Part shown: positions 10,201 to 23,392 of the stretch, one piece after another
Numbering within the stretch: the first letter of the stretch is position 1
How the letters are laid out: each line of letters starts with the position of its first letter
Assembly (NCBI GenBank): GCA_009792885.1
Contig: WMCF01000012.1
Span: forward strand, 12,857,641-12,921,640
Source of the DNA: Eremophila alpestris peregrina
Lineage: Eukaryota; Chordata; Aves; Passeriformes; Alaudidae
Direction: 5' to 3'
DNA: 64,000 nt
The notes under the pieces: model-generated
The model's database searches: none
What the model saw: the letters and a program-made list of their open reading frames with translations, nothing else
Told to the model about the DNA's origin: nothing
Program-made: the position numbers and the translations under genes

Positions 10201-13200
10201 TCCTGTGTATTAAGAAAGCTTCAGTGCTTAACCATATGTGGCCAGTCTCATAAGCAATGGTGCTTCATAGAAAACCCAACAGATTTACTTACATTTATTC
10301 TCTCTTTTGGAAAGATCACAGATTTTCCTCTATTCTTATCCAAGTATATTGGTGACTTTCTAAAAAGCTCTAGCTATTGGAGTCATTCTTTTGAGAATAT
10401 CAGTTTTTGTCAGAATAAGACTATTTCTCCCCAGATTGTAATAGTTGGAGGAAGTAGCTTGAAAGGGTAGGGATTTTGAAAATCCTACAATGTCTACATC
10501 CATTTAATTGATTGAAGGACTGCTCATTTCTACTGATCAATGAATGTTCAGCCTGAGTTCATTGTTGATTCGAAAATTCTCTTTTGCACTACCCAGTGTT
10601 CTGTACACTTTTTGTCCTGAGGCAGACTATGTTTCCTGTTGAGTCAGAGGAATATTACCCCTTTGAAGCAGTTCCTGAAGACTCTCCAAACAACATGCCA
10701 TTATAAAGATGAGTGACAGATGGAAACACTGACATGCCTGTATCTCAGCTCTTAATGTCATGAACATTTGGAAAAAGGAGATAAAGAAGTAGTTGGATAT
10801 TAAATAAAAGTTTAACAGAAGTAAATTCACTCTCACTAAAAATACAAAAATGTTTTAATACGCAATATAAACTGAAAAATTATAATTTTTTCCTTTGTCT
10901 GTATAATTGGAAAAACAAGTAATTTTCAAGACTGTGCTGCTTCTAAACAGTAAGACAGTCATCAAGTTAGTTTCAACAATCTCTCCTGAGACAGAAAAAA
11001 CCCAAAATAAACAAGGCAGCTTTTGATTCAAAATCATAGTATTTAGAACCTGGGAAGGAATGATTTTAAAACACAAGCCACACTGAAGAATTCGTGTATG
11101 TTGATTTATTTTATTTTGGTTTATTTGGTTTTTTACCTCTGCCCAATATGGCTTTAGCTGCTGTTTTTACTCTCCAGGAAAACCAAATCAGAAAGGAAAA
11201 TATTTTAGCTGACAATAGTAGGAATTCCTTAAAGGGTAAAAAGTAATAAATATGCCCTAATTTACAGCTCTGACTACAAAGTGACACATCTTTTCTATAA
11301 TCTGTGGGAACAGTAGCTATGAAATTGTTAGAAATCAAGGCTTTTGGCAAAGAATTTCAGAAAAGCTTCCTGCCTTCAGCCATGTGCATTTCAAGCTTTT
11401 GGGGTTTTGCCTCCATAAAAAGGTGTTTTATATTTTTTTTCCTTTGGCCTTGTATTCCTTATAATTAGTGAATGTATTTCCCCTTTGAGGTAACCTGAAG
11501 GCAGTCAAGACCTCTCACAAAGTTTCTTGCAGAGCTCACTAATATGCAGCCTATACCAGTGTAAATGCTATTCATAACTGATCTTAAGAAAAAGAACAGA
11601 AAATATTTCACAAAATCATCAGAAGCTCCTTGCGTTAGTTTATTTACAAATGTAAATTCTTAGCACCTAATATTTCCTGCTATGCATCTTATCAGACAGC
11701 CGGGTACTAAGGTCCTGAACCAGTGACATGGCACAGCAAAGACAGAGGCTTGATCCGGGGAAACTGCTCAGTTCCCAGGCCCTGGACTAATGGGGGTGGG
11801 AGTCTGTAAAAAGCAGTTTGCTTGGGGGAAGGAACAAGAGGCATTACGAAGCAGATGCTCTCAATCTCTAAAAGAAAGCTGCCATAATCAGTATACAGCA
11901 TTCTCTCAGTCAATCTAAGGCTTTATGGGGGGCGGGGGGGAAGCTCAACAAAGTTCTTTTACCTCAGTGTATAAAAGTAAGAGGATTGTCAAACTGGATA
12001 GGCAGGAGTCTATCACACTAAAATTTATTATTCAAGTTTAAAGTAAAGCTTTGTTTAGGTTTTAATGAAAGCAAGAGAATTTTAACAACAGGAGTACTGT
12101 TCTTTCTTTCTCTCCCTTTCCACATTCAGTTCCTCTGCCCCTGCACCTGCTTCCAGTTTCAGCTTCTTGGCAGTGACACTTAAAGAGACATCAGCTGGCA
12201 GTGGCAAACTGTTAAAAGCTTCCCTGCAATGCAGCTTTGCAAATGCCAGCCATTTATTCACTGGTGCATGCCAGCTTAACACAAGGTTTCTTTTCCTCTC
12301 GCTTCCCTGCTCTCTGGTTTCAGTTCCAAACAACAGTAAGCAGTCTGAGTCATGGCCTAGCTGTGTGAGTATCCATTAAATGTGGTCACTGCTATCTGTT
12401 GTCGCAATATTTTGATCCAAAGGGTGTTGCCTAGAATTTAAAGTATAGCCCTGTTTCTTCTTTGCAGACATAGCTGTTGGACCACAAGTTTTGTTTTATT
12501 TTAATGTTTTGTCCTTTTAAACAGATGGTAGGATAGCTAAGCTGCTAGACCCTGGAATTATTTTGTTGACTTTGTATCTTTCCTCTTCTGCCTTTCCAAG
12601 TCCAGAATGCTGCACTGAAAAAAGAAATACAGAAAAGAAATTAAGACAAAGAAAGTGGCAAGCAGCTTAAGTATTTGACACAAGCTGACTGTTTCCATGC
12701 TGCCTTAGAGATCACAGTTCACTCTGATCTCCTGCACCCAGTGCAAATTCAGAGCTATTAGCAACATGATATTCATTAGACTGACTCCAGAATTCTCCAT
12801 GTGATAAGATAAAAGATTCTCCCCAATAGGACATTTTTCAATTTACTGCATCACTTCAGCAGAGAGTGAGAAAGTCCCACAGATGCACAAAAAATTCCAC
12901 TGTATATTTTCTTTGGAAATTTCAAGTTGATCTTTAATCTGTGTTGTCTGAAGGTTCTTTTTAGGCCATCTGGGGAAATAAGGAATGTGATTTTCATAGT
13001 TTTAACTACTGAAGCTTTTCTCTGTATTCCAAGAGGTTTCTAGAGGTTGGTGGGAAAGGACTGTCTCAATGCTGTTAGCATGGATAGGCTAAAAAATAAA
13101 ATTTTACTGCAGCAACATTTTGGCATGGGACAGAAACCAGAAGCCTCATGGACATTTTGATCCTATGTTCTCTTTTAATAAGACCTGAACCTGCTCCCAT

Positions 13201-15168
13201 TTGTCAAAAGATTTATATTGACTTTCACTGAGACTGGGGCCAGGTCCTTCTGCAAAGGAGTTAGCAAGAGCAGTAACTTTTTAGTCAATAAAAGGGGTGT
13301 TGTAGAAAAGCTACAATAAACCCTTGAGGAATGAAAGCGGTGTTGATAGGGAGGCTGGGGAGAAAATAAAAAGTTCAGGTAGCTAGCACCACTATGATCA
13401 GCAGCAGCATCACTCAGCCAGATTAACATTTCTTTATCAAGCTATGAAAAAGCTTTAAAATAAACAATGTGGTCAAAGAAAAGACATATTATTAGTCAAA
13501 GGAAGACTAAAGCAAATTCATTCTAACACCTATTTATCCACATTTGTGTTTGAAAAACTGTGAGCTTTTAAGATTGAGAAACCTAGTAGCTTACAAGACA
13601 GTAATACTGGAAAATCTCAACATGTATCTTTTTGTGTTTTAACTCTGGTTGCTAATTGGTTACTGCAATATTTTAAGATATTTTCTCCCTATTTTACGTA
13701 AAAATCAGTCATTAAGTTATACTATCAGGATGAAGGTCCATGACCAGAACAGCCAGCTTGCTCAAATAATCCATTGAGCTTTGCTAAGCATATTCACAGC
13801 AGAAACAAACATGGTCCTTGAATCAACGTAAGTGCTCTCTGCTGCCCAGAGCAGTACCACAGAGTGATTTGATGTGAATTTGTTCTCTGAAGGATCAATT
13901 ACCTCAGAGTAGAAGAAAAAAAAAAAATAAAACAGCTTAAAAAAAAGACTTTTATATGAATCCTGACCAACATAGAATGAAAAAAAAGAAGACTAAATTT
14001 AATCAGCTCTTATTATGAGGTTTGAAATTGTGAGCTATCTTCTGCTTGACTTCTCCATATTCAGAGGGAAAAAATAGAATTTATCTTTTTCTGTGAACAA
14101 GAAAAGTACCACTGAACAACCTGCTAACCTGACTTTTGGCCAAGCATTTGGACCACAAGAACAGACATGTAGAATGAGATCAGTAAGTACATTTCTGCTT
14201 GCAGCTTTGAATTAATATCCCTGGTCCATTTACCCTAAGATTACAAGATGACTGAGATAAAGGATGCTGAAAACAAAGGTTGGCAATCATATAATTTTTA
14301 GGTGAACAAGATGGAGAAGAAGGGCTCTAGCGCTGTTTTTACTTATGTTTGTTTCAGAGTTCGAGCTGCTCCAAAATGGTGCAGTAGTAAGTGTGACATT
14401 CTCTTGGTTTTGGAAAGCTTATTTTGTAAGGTAGATGAAGCAGATAGTTGTCTTGCTGACTCTGAAAAATAGGAATAGATTCATTAACAAAATATCATCT
14501 TGGCTCAAGTTTGACTTTTGTTCCAGAAGAGATTGGTGACATGTTTGTTGTCCAAGATAAACCCCAGAGTCTCCTGAACAATGGATTCCTTTGGAAACTC
14601 AGAGACATCACAGAAAACCTAAAGATTTGACTGAATTATTAAGAAATATTGTCTTTATTCCATCTCAGAACAGCTTCAAATATTGCATGGAAATGAAAGG
14701 CCTCTGAGCCTCCATAAACAGTTGACTGGAAAACAGCTTCTGCAGGTCCCATGGGGACTACATTCCCCAAATTCACACTATTTTGATCTTTTAAGCCTGT
14801 GTCTGTGGTAGGGTTTACATTCCTGACTACTTCTGATCTCACAGTGCATGAATGGCACATGAGGCCCACAGCTGAATTCGCATCTATCTGCAATACCTCT
14901 GGTTAGGTCAAGAAATCAAGCTCTTCAATGACTATTTCAATAGTAATATACCTTTCAATAGCAGTACACGAGCCCTTATCTCCTTAACATGCTTGCAGGC
15001 CTTAACTCTTTACGCTATCAGAATAACAAATGCAGCAGTTTGGCTACACCTGTTGTTTTGTTTCTTTTTTAGTTAAAAATAAAGCAACACATTTTGAAAT
15101 TTCCCCCTTATAATTGCTGGCTATGCAATCAGTCATAACTAAATCTCAGTCTAAAACAGCTGTAGTAG

Positions 15169-15223
15169 GTGAAGGCCTGAAAAGATGATTTTTTCTTGAA
15201 GGCCTAAAAAGATGATTTTTTTC
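15169..15223. repeat. Two-copy tandem repeat, 27-28 bp
   Basis: The unit TGAAGGCCTRAAAAGATGAT plus a T run occurs at 15169-15195 and 15196-15223, with one substitution and a T-length difference. Near identity suggests a recent slippage or duplication event. Confidence 0.85.
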
Positions 15224-16643
15224 TATCTAGTGAGTCTTTTAGATGCTTTTATAGTAGCAAAGCAGAATACAAGTAAAGGTAAAATCTCCTTGGGTAGATA
15301 AAATACAAACATTTTGTTAATGTCTGCTAATCTTAATGAAACTAACCACAGTTTTCCTGACAAAATTTCCTAGACTTGCAAAGTCAAAAAAGGGGAAGCA
15401 GTCAGTCAAGGCTCCACTACCTATGGTAGGCTAAAGAATGGATCAATCCCCAAAGAAATACCAAATTATCAATAAATTTTAGAGATCACACAGGGAAAAT
15501 CTGCAGAAAAATGCCATGGCAATGGAATGTTATTATCTGTTCTTATTTGAGTCTCATACTCTATGTATGGGATGTAGATTTATTTAACAAGAAATTGAAA
15601 ATGAGGCAAAAGCATATTAATAGGTATGTATATGTACAAATTATTGGCAAATTTTTGCAAAATTTTTAAAAGACTCTCAAAAAACCCCAGTCTTCTCTCT
15701 TTTGTTAATGAAGGTATTTACTGCATTTGGTGAGACAGTTATTGAGGAATTCCCATTTATTAATTTCAATTACCATATAAAAATTTAGAATCAAATTCAT
15801 TTCAATCGGTTTGGATTTAATGAAAACTTTACTTCTAAAGTTTTTAACCTTGTTGAACATTTAATCTTCAATTGTTACATTTGGAGGAAGAAAAAGACAG
15901 AGGAGCTCATGCAAGAATACCTTCCACAGTAACTCTGCGTTCCTAAAATGCATTGGAAGAGAGAGAATCTGTAATAACAACATTACTAGATAATAACATT
16001 TTATATCTGAAAAGCAGCATGCAAGAAGACTGACATATAAAACAATCACAGCATATCAAGCTAATCTTAATTTTTCATGTCTCAAAACCACATGCCTTCA
16101 CGCAGGTAAAAACTGGAAATATGTGGAAGGGCAATGAAGACTCAAATGAGCTCTTGGAAAAGCAGTATCAAGATGAGACATTACTAAAACTTAAAACCAC
16201 ATATTTAACACTACCATATTTTGTAAAATTAAACACTGTTTTTGAAAAAAAAAATTAAAACAAGGAAAGTTCAATCAAGATAGAATGTTTATCAGTTTTT
16301 AGATGTCCAGTGGTCTAACCTTTAAGTATTATGTACATTTCAGTGAAAATCAAATGAATCAAGGTTTCTCTAATTTTTTAAATCAAATTACAGCACAAAT
16401 TGCAATATGTCACCTAAAAACCATGGTTTGGATTCACATGTGTTATTCTCCTCTCCTCAAATGGAAGGCAGGGTTAACTGGGCATTACTGAACAGCTGGA
16501 CCATTTCAGCCCAGAGGTGGTTACACTTCAGAACAGGCTTAAAAGTAAAACACGATGGTTTCTGCAATGTTTTTAAATTGTGCTTTTAAGAAGGCTCACG
16601 AGAATATTCATATAATAGTGGGTTTCCTTTCCAGGGACCTAGG

Positions 16644-16666
16644 TTGGTACCTTAAATGGGTACCAA
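16644..16666. repeat. Perfect inverted repeat (8-bp stem, 7-nt loop)
   Basis: TTGGTACC at 16644-16651 pairs with GGTACCAA at 16659-16666. There is no T-run or gene nearby, so I assign no function. Confidence 0.8.
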
Positions 16667-19600
16667 ATTGCTCAGATAGTTTGGCAATATACACCACTAG
16701 TATTTGCTCTCATTCAGAGCACGTTGATTAATCACATGCCAAATTTTCAAGCAAAAACACATTGATTTAATTCCAAACACATTTATAGTATTTAATTTGC
16801 ATGTGCATTCCGTCTACATTGATAACTGCCCCACATTTACATAGTCCTTCATTTTGAAGAGCCTTGAAGCAATTTACAGCTCCAGAACAAGTCGATCTAA
16901 GACAAGCCACACAAACAGATCTCCCCTTTCTGCATGCAGTTGAGGAGGGGGAAGGGTATCAGCCAGCTGTAGAGCATTGGATTTCGTCCCTGAGACTCTG
17001 AAGAACCCTGCACAGTAGATATGATGGCCGTGCACGGGAAGAGCATAATGAGAACCCACATTCCTTTCCTACAATATCAGCAGGGAATTCGCAGCAGTTC
17101 AGGCTGGCTGGGGCCCCAGATGCTGCCCTGCCCTGATTTTTACTGTAGGTCTTTTTTCCCCTTCCTCCTCAGATCTACTATTACATTTGTGCTGCCATCC
17201 TGGAGGGCAGACCAGACCCTTCTTGTTCAAACTGCCACTGGTGAGGTGCAGGACATGCACCAAGTGTACCCCTCTCCAGCCAGAAAGGTTGGGCCACCCA
17301 AGAGACCAGGCCATGTCTAGCCTCTTGTTCTTCCTGGTTGGAGATCTAGGGATACGAAAAGCAGGTTAAACAGTTTTCACTGCCTCCTTCCAAGACACCC
17401 TGCTTACATACCTGTTCATGCTGGATGTTTTCAGCTTTCCAGATCAATGACTGTAACCCTTAAAAAAAATATGGAGTCTATATCTGGCCTTTTCAAATGG
17501 CCTCTATAAAACCTTTGTCCGCATGTGGCTGATTGCTCAAGGCATTTTTCATTGCCTTTGTTTTTTACTCCTCTGGGAAGTACCAGGGGATGCAAAATGA
17601 TAACATCATATATGTTCATGCAGTATTTTGAAAGAAAAATGTATCTTTTTTTTTTTTTAATCTCCTGGAGTACAGGATAATCTCTCCTTAGATTTCTGAA
17701 ATGTTGCATTTCTGTTTCAGGCATGGACAGCTCTGTGTCTTACTCTTTCAAATTTAACTTTCAAAGTCAGTTGGAAAAAATCAGCTTCAATTCAGCAAGA
17801 AATCTATCATTTTTTCATGAAATAAAAACAATCAGTACTCTCTGACCAAATGCTTCTTCAACTAAAATCTCTTTTTCTGTCTAAAAGTGGGTAGTTTTTC
17901 TGTGTTTATTACAATAATAAATCCAATCTTTTGAAAGGAAAATAAATTGTATATTGCTGGTAAATAAGCAAAAACTAATTTCCACCTATAAAATTCCTGT
18001 AAATGTGGGGTGACTGTTTTACCATGAGAAGAGGCTTATGGAACATCAGACTGGAATGTGGCTTTGAAGTTGGTAGTTTCAGCTCTTTTTATATGGTCCT
18101 AAAAATATCCACTTTGTTTATACCAGAAAATGCTTCCAATTCTACAAATCTTGGGGTTTTTTCCTTTTCTTTTACCAGATCAATGACTACCACCTCATAA
18201 AACCCCAATATCTTTCAGTTCATCTTCCCAGCACTGGCTGGATCATGCTACAGAATTCTGCATGCTCAGGAGACCTGACAGCTAGAGATAGTACCAGCTG
18301 TCCCTCAGCAAGAGGAGTGCCACTGTTCTTTGAATGTTTTGCTTAGGGTAGATTTGGCAGGCCAAGGTGGGTCTCAGACCCATTTTCTCAAATGAGAAAA
18401 GTAAACACAGGAGATGGAAGCAAGAAGAGTAATTTCTCCATGAATTCTCCTTTATTTCCCTTACTTTGTTATCTCAATTGGATTTTTTTTCCTTCATTAC
18501 ACATAATCATGGCGTGCATATTGATTTGTCCCTTGCACACACTCCTTATTGAAATTTTGGTTTTAAAGAGAGAACAGTAAAACATTTGACTTTATTTTCT
18601 GAATGTGTAAAGACTGTCTAAAAATCCACTGACACTGAGAGAAGAGTTCTCACTGACTTAAGCTCTGGAAAGGACAAAATACAATCTTTTGAACAGTCAG
18701 TTCATGTTTACCTTCACACTCAGGATCATATACTCTGTTCACTCATGGCTTTGTTAGAATTGTCTGTAGAATAGAGTTCAGTGCAGGATGTCACTACAAG
18801 AGAGCACAACAGAGGGCATTAAAGTACCCACAGTTGTCCTCTAGTAAAGAAATGTGCCTGTGTGAGCTCCCCCGGCTTCTGACTGCAGAACTAGGCGTTA
18901 TTCACTGAGTTTATCTGGAATGGAGCATATCCAATCTCTTCCAGAGTTGTCCTTCCAAATGTTACTGACATGAACTCTAAGCTCAGAATCTGAATAACCT
19001 GATGAACAATAGCTGTATTTTACATTTATGGTGGTTTTAGATTATCCATAGAGTGCTTTTTCTATAAACATTGCCATTGACACAGCAATGCAGTTTATCC
19101 AGAAAAAAAACTAGAGTTAATCTTAAAATGAAAAAAAGGCAAGGAAAGGAAAACCAAATATATAGGCCATGAACAAGCCATTTCCATTATAAATGTACAT
19201 AAACTTCATGAAAATTACTGATATACAAGCAGCAGAAACTTGGCTTCTTTAGCCTCATCTTACAAATAGATTGGACAACTATTTACAGAGATTTACCTAT
19301 TCATGAGACCAACTGAATTTCATCCTATTTGAGTAATTTGCACTCTAATTGTAAGGTCATTATCACTGGTAACTGCAGAAAGTTCTCTTGCATACTTTTC
19401 TACTTACATGAAACTCCATGCATGGAAAAGAAAACTGATTGGATGAGGGGCAGTAAGGAGAACAGCAATATGCTCTTTACCCTGGAGGCTGGCAAATACT
19501 GCTGGCATCTGTTGTATCCAAGAATGAGAGAGTGGTTTAAGTCCCTGACCCTTCCAATCTCCACTTCTCTCTCCTGTTTCACCACTTATAGTGTGGGTTG

Positions 19601-20570
19601 CAGGTGCTTGCTAACATTATAAGTTTGAAGACTTCAACTTTTTTTTTTTTCTTTTAATTTATCAAATATCCTAGCTGGATGAATTAAAAGAAAGGATCAT
19701 CTTGTCATCCTTTCAATGACAAGACACACATGCAAAGTGGAAAAATAACAGCCAGACTCTGGCATATGCAGAAAAAATGACTCACACGTGCATTTTCTAC
19801 CTGTTAATATACACACATTTTAGATTTTATTTAATCTGTATGTGCATTGGATAGTACTGTGGGCATGCAAGCCGTCATTTTAGATGTGGAGAAAAGATGA
19901 TGTGAAAATTACTGAAATGGATTCTAAAGGGACAGTGAAGAGAGAAAGGACAAGAGGAAGAGAAGAGAAAAGTGAAAGCCTTGAAGAAGATGGGGGCATG
20001 TCCAGGAGATATGAGGAAAAGTCAGTATCTCTGCATTGAACTGACTACTTCAATAGGAGTAGCTGGAGAAATGCCATGGCATCCCAGAGCAACACTTTTG
20101 TCTTTAGGACCTCTTGGTTATAAAGGTTTTCTTTCCTTTTTCTCTTTACTCCCCCTTCCCACATCTATCTCCTCTGGATACTTTCTTTTAGCAAAGGAGC
20201 AGGCATATAATGTCAATTTTCACACCATTCTTCAGCTTTTTCAAAAGGCAGGAATTTCTGAGAAATGGAATCTTATGTGCAGGGAAAAACACATCTACCC
20301 TTTCCAGATAGAAAGGATTAATTTCAGTTTCTTTCTTTACACACCTCAGTCGCATCTCTGGGTCTTGTGCCTGAGTTCAGCCATTTCCATAGTTACTTTA
20401 TTTAGGTTTCCACCACAGAGATCAGGAAATTCAGGACACTCAGTATGTAAAAAAAAAATTATGCTTGTTTATTCTCTCCTAAGGGCACCTTGCTCAGGTT
20501 GTATGTCTTGTTTATGCACACCTTATTTTAAAATAAGCAAGCACTTCTGCTCAGCTAAGCTGATGGGATA

Positions 20571-20710
20571 TTGATTGTCTTTTCTCTTCATCTCTTCCTC
20601 TTCCTTTTTCTGCCACATCCTCCTCTTCCTTCCCCTTTTCCTTTCTCTTTTGCATTTCCCATAGGAAAGAAAGAAAAAAATGGAAAAAGGCAACAGGAAA
20701 AAAAAAAAAA
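20571..20710. repeat. Pyrimidine-rich tract followed by purine-rich and poly-A
   Basis: A CT-rich stretch (about 20571-20660) is followed by GAAA-rich sequence and a 13-base A run at 20698-20710. It generates low-complexity frames on both strands, which should not be taken as genes. Confidence 0.75.
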
Positions 20711-23299
20711 GAAACTATGCCTTTGGGATTCCTTAAGTCTGTGTTGGCAGGACTCCTTGTTTGTGATGCAGGTGTGCATGAGACCTCCTCCATGTCATCA
20801 CCACAGCAACCTGCCTGTCTAATCTGCTGAATATAAAAAAGAAATAGAGAAAAGCCATCCACCCCCTTTTACTCCATCCATGAGCCCAACAGAAGGATAT
20901 CGTTTCCAAGCATTCCTCATAATTTCTCAGCCATTGCCCAGGCAACAGCCACAAGGAGCTGGCAGACCCTGTGGAGAGAAAGCAGTCCCTGTGGAATTCA
21001 TTCCACCACCAGCACCGAACACTTCCCTCCCCCACCTTATGATTCCCTGTTCTTTGCCCGTGTATGCACACACAGACTTGCACACACAGCCTTGCACATG
21101 CAGAGCTTAGACCCTTGCATGTCACCTCATACCTTCCCCACTTTGCAGCAGGTCAGATCAGGAGCACATGCATTTCATCACCCTTGACTTCACGCGACCT
21201 CCTGTTCCCAGAATACACACAGGGAGAGGCCAACAGAATATTTCAAAGCTGTCATTGCCTGAATATTTATTCTAAAATGACCCCATGTCCCTTCTATTGT
21301 GTCTCTTTCAATTATTCACTGTTACCAATAACAAGGTAAATGTTATATCTAACTTTGTAAAGTTCAGCCTCCCACAGGAAAAAAATGTAAGTTTTACATT
21401 ACACGGTATTGTTGAGCTCATATGGTTCAGCAGCCAGATACTGTAGTGATAGATACTTCAGAAATGCCAGCTGGGAACTCCACATAAGCATTTGGGACAG
21501 GTTATAAAAAGAGAGGGTTGGAAACCTTTGAAGGTATTTAAATCTTTAGTCACCTTTCAGATGGGCTGTTCTGCTAGAAGTGTGTTTATTGTCTAGAGAA
21601 AGGATTGGTGAGAGAATACTCCTTATCAAAGCTCGTGGTTTAAAAAGCAGTCCCTCGCAGTTTCAGTTATGACAGCTGTTTCTGGGATATGAAGAGGTTT
21701 TTCAGACTGTGGGCTCTCTATCCCCTGTATCCAGCAGTGAAAGCTCTCATTTGTCTTCCCACCATCATGTTGATGCAGCTGGGTTTGACGCTGCTTACCT
21801 CAGCACTTTTTTTTTGTTAAAAGACAGAAGGCTTACTTGTGATCCCAGCCTTTTCCTATCATATGACACTCAGCTAGTGGTTTTGGTGACTTATTTACTG
21901 GCACTAACCCAGTAAAAACAAAAATGAACGTTCACAACTAATAAATCCTTGAGGCCAGATAGCTTCAGCTACATTAGTAGGATTACATCAAACTGTCCAG
22001 ACTGATACCAGTGTTCCCTGGGAACCTGAAAGCTAGCAAGTACAGTGGGGGTGTCTGTTTCATCCTCACTTGAGCTGGCCTTTGATAACATAATGTACAG
22101 CACAACTAGGTGTACAGTGCTACAAAGGGGTGTGCATAAAAAAAAAGAAGTTATCTTTTTCCCTCTTTCTTGTTGGATTTATTTGGACACTTCTAATAAA
22201 CTAAATAGCATAACAGTATAAACAGTCTACAGAGCATAATAGCATCAACTCTGCCAGAACTGGGGAGACTGGAAGAGAATTTCTATCTTTCTCAGCTGCA
22301 GTAAGGGACACCATTTTACTGCAGATGAAAGGTCAAAAATGTTTAGTTAATGCAAATCTGTGCTGTGCTCTACTGCATACAGGCTGAGGTCAGTCCCCAC
22401 TGTAACATTATAGGAAGTAAAAGCATTCCTTCAGTGTGCTGATGATAACATTGTTTAGCATTGCATCCCTCTTTCTGATCACTGTAACTTCCTTACAGAT
22501 CTGATGTATAATATTTCCATCAGTTACAGAGCTCTGCTCTTTAACCCTTTGACACTGTTCCCTTCAAAATCTTTCTTCATTGCAGCTCAATGGGACAATG
22601 TTCAGCAATTGTGTTTACAGCAAAGAGTATTTCTATTAACTTGCAGGCATGATTCTTTCACAATACATTAAACAGTGCAGTTTCGTAGTCTAAGGATGTA
22701 GGACTCCATCAAGTGTGTGTTGTTGTAAAACAAGGAGTTTGTTTAATTTAACAAGAAAATAACTAACTAGCAGCCTAGCATTTTTGCTCTCCAGCATGGT
22801 TTACTACTTTCTTCTTCTTAACAAAAATAACTAAGATCACTTTACGTGCTATTTAAGATTTGACATGCAAGTGACCTGTTCTCCACACTTTATAAAGACA
22901 AAGCAAAAGATCCACCGTTGCATAGAGGAATTCTTCCTTGCAGTCTTAACTGCCTAGCAATGGACAAAATCTGAACATTAGTGTTGCTGCCAAAGAAAGG
23001 AAAACATATGTGTCTAACAAAATGATTGGGAGAAGAAAATGAGGGTGTGCTTGGTGCTCAGCTGTGTCTTCTAGAAAGCTGTGTGGGAGGTATGTAGTGG
23101 GGTAGTGGAGGTACTTTAGGTCTGACATCTGCTCTTACTGAAAAATGTTTGATAAACCAGGCATTCTGCCACCCTATGGTATCCACTCATCACAGCAAAA
23201 CATGAAAGAGTTAAGAAGAGAGGAGGTATGATGAAGAGAAAGAAGTTTCTGCTGTTCAGTTTGGCATTCAGGAGGCAGCAATTCAAGGCCAGTGCTGCC

Positions 23300-23392
23300 A
23301 CAGGTTGCGTGCATGACCCTGATCACAACAAATTGCTTGATCTTGCATTGACTCAATTTCCCATCTGCAAAGTAGGAACAATTCTTTGCCAG
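23300..23392 (+). mobile_element. MIR-like SINE relic
   Basis: The order 'gcatgaccctgatca...ttgcttgatcttgcattgactcaatttcccatctgcaaagtaggaacaatt' follows the MIR core and 3' part (GTGACCTTGGGCAAGTCACTT, then CTCAGTTTCC, CATCTGTAAAATGGG, ATAAT). Many substitutions indicate great age, as expected for MIR in birds. Identified by eye from recalled consensus; chance similarity is possible. Confidence 0.55.

Larger units (their letters stand above)
10201..23299. other. Unique DNA, no gene seen
   Basis: No supported gene. The longest frame runs from the ATG at 19990 to 20574 on the plus strand (194 codons). Its product shows only scattered hydrophobic residues and no domain I recognise. Landmarks include a 14-base G-rich run at 11927-11940, a two-copy tandem repeat at 15169-15223, a hairpin at 16644-16666, a T run near 19638, a pyrimidine-rich tract at about 20571-20660, a 13-base A run at 20698-20710, and a CA-rich patch at 21066-21098. 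The stretch 12150-12330 is less AT-rich and looks non-repetitive, and could hold conserved noncoding sequence. Confidence 0.55.

Noticed and set aside
16874..17369. Cluster of frames on both strands near 17.0-17.4 kb.
   Set aside because: Moderate-GC unique DNA with few stops; no domain, no splice signals that select one frame.
20571..21125. Overlapping frames on both strands, Lys/Glu-rich or Leu/Phe-rich (up to 130 codons).
   Set aside because: They come from a pyrimidine tract and poly-A with few stops; composition is low-complexity.
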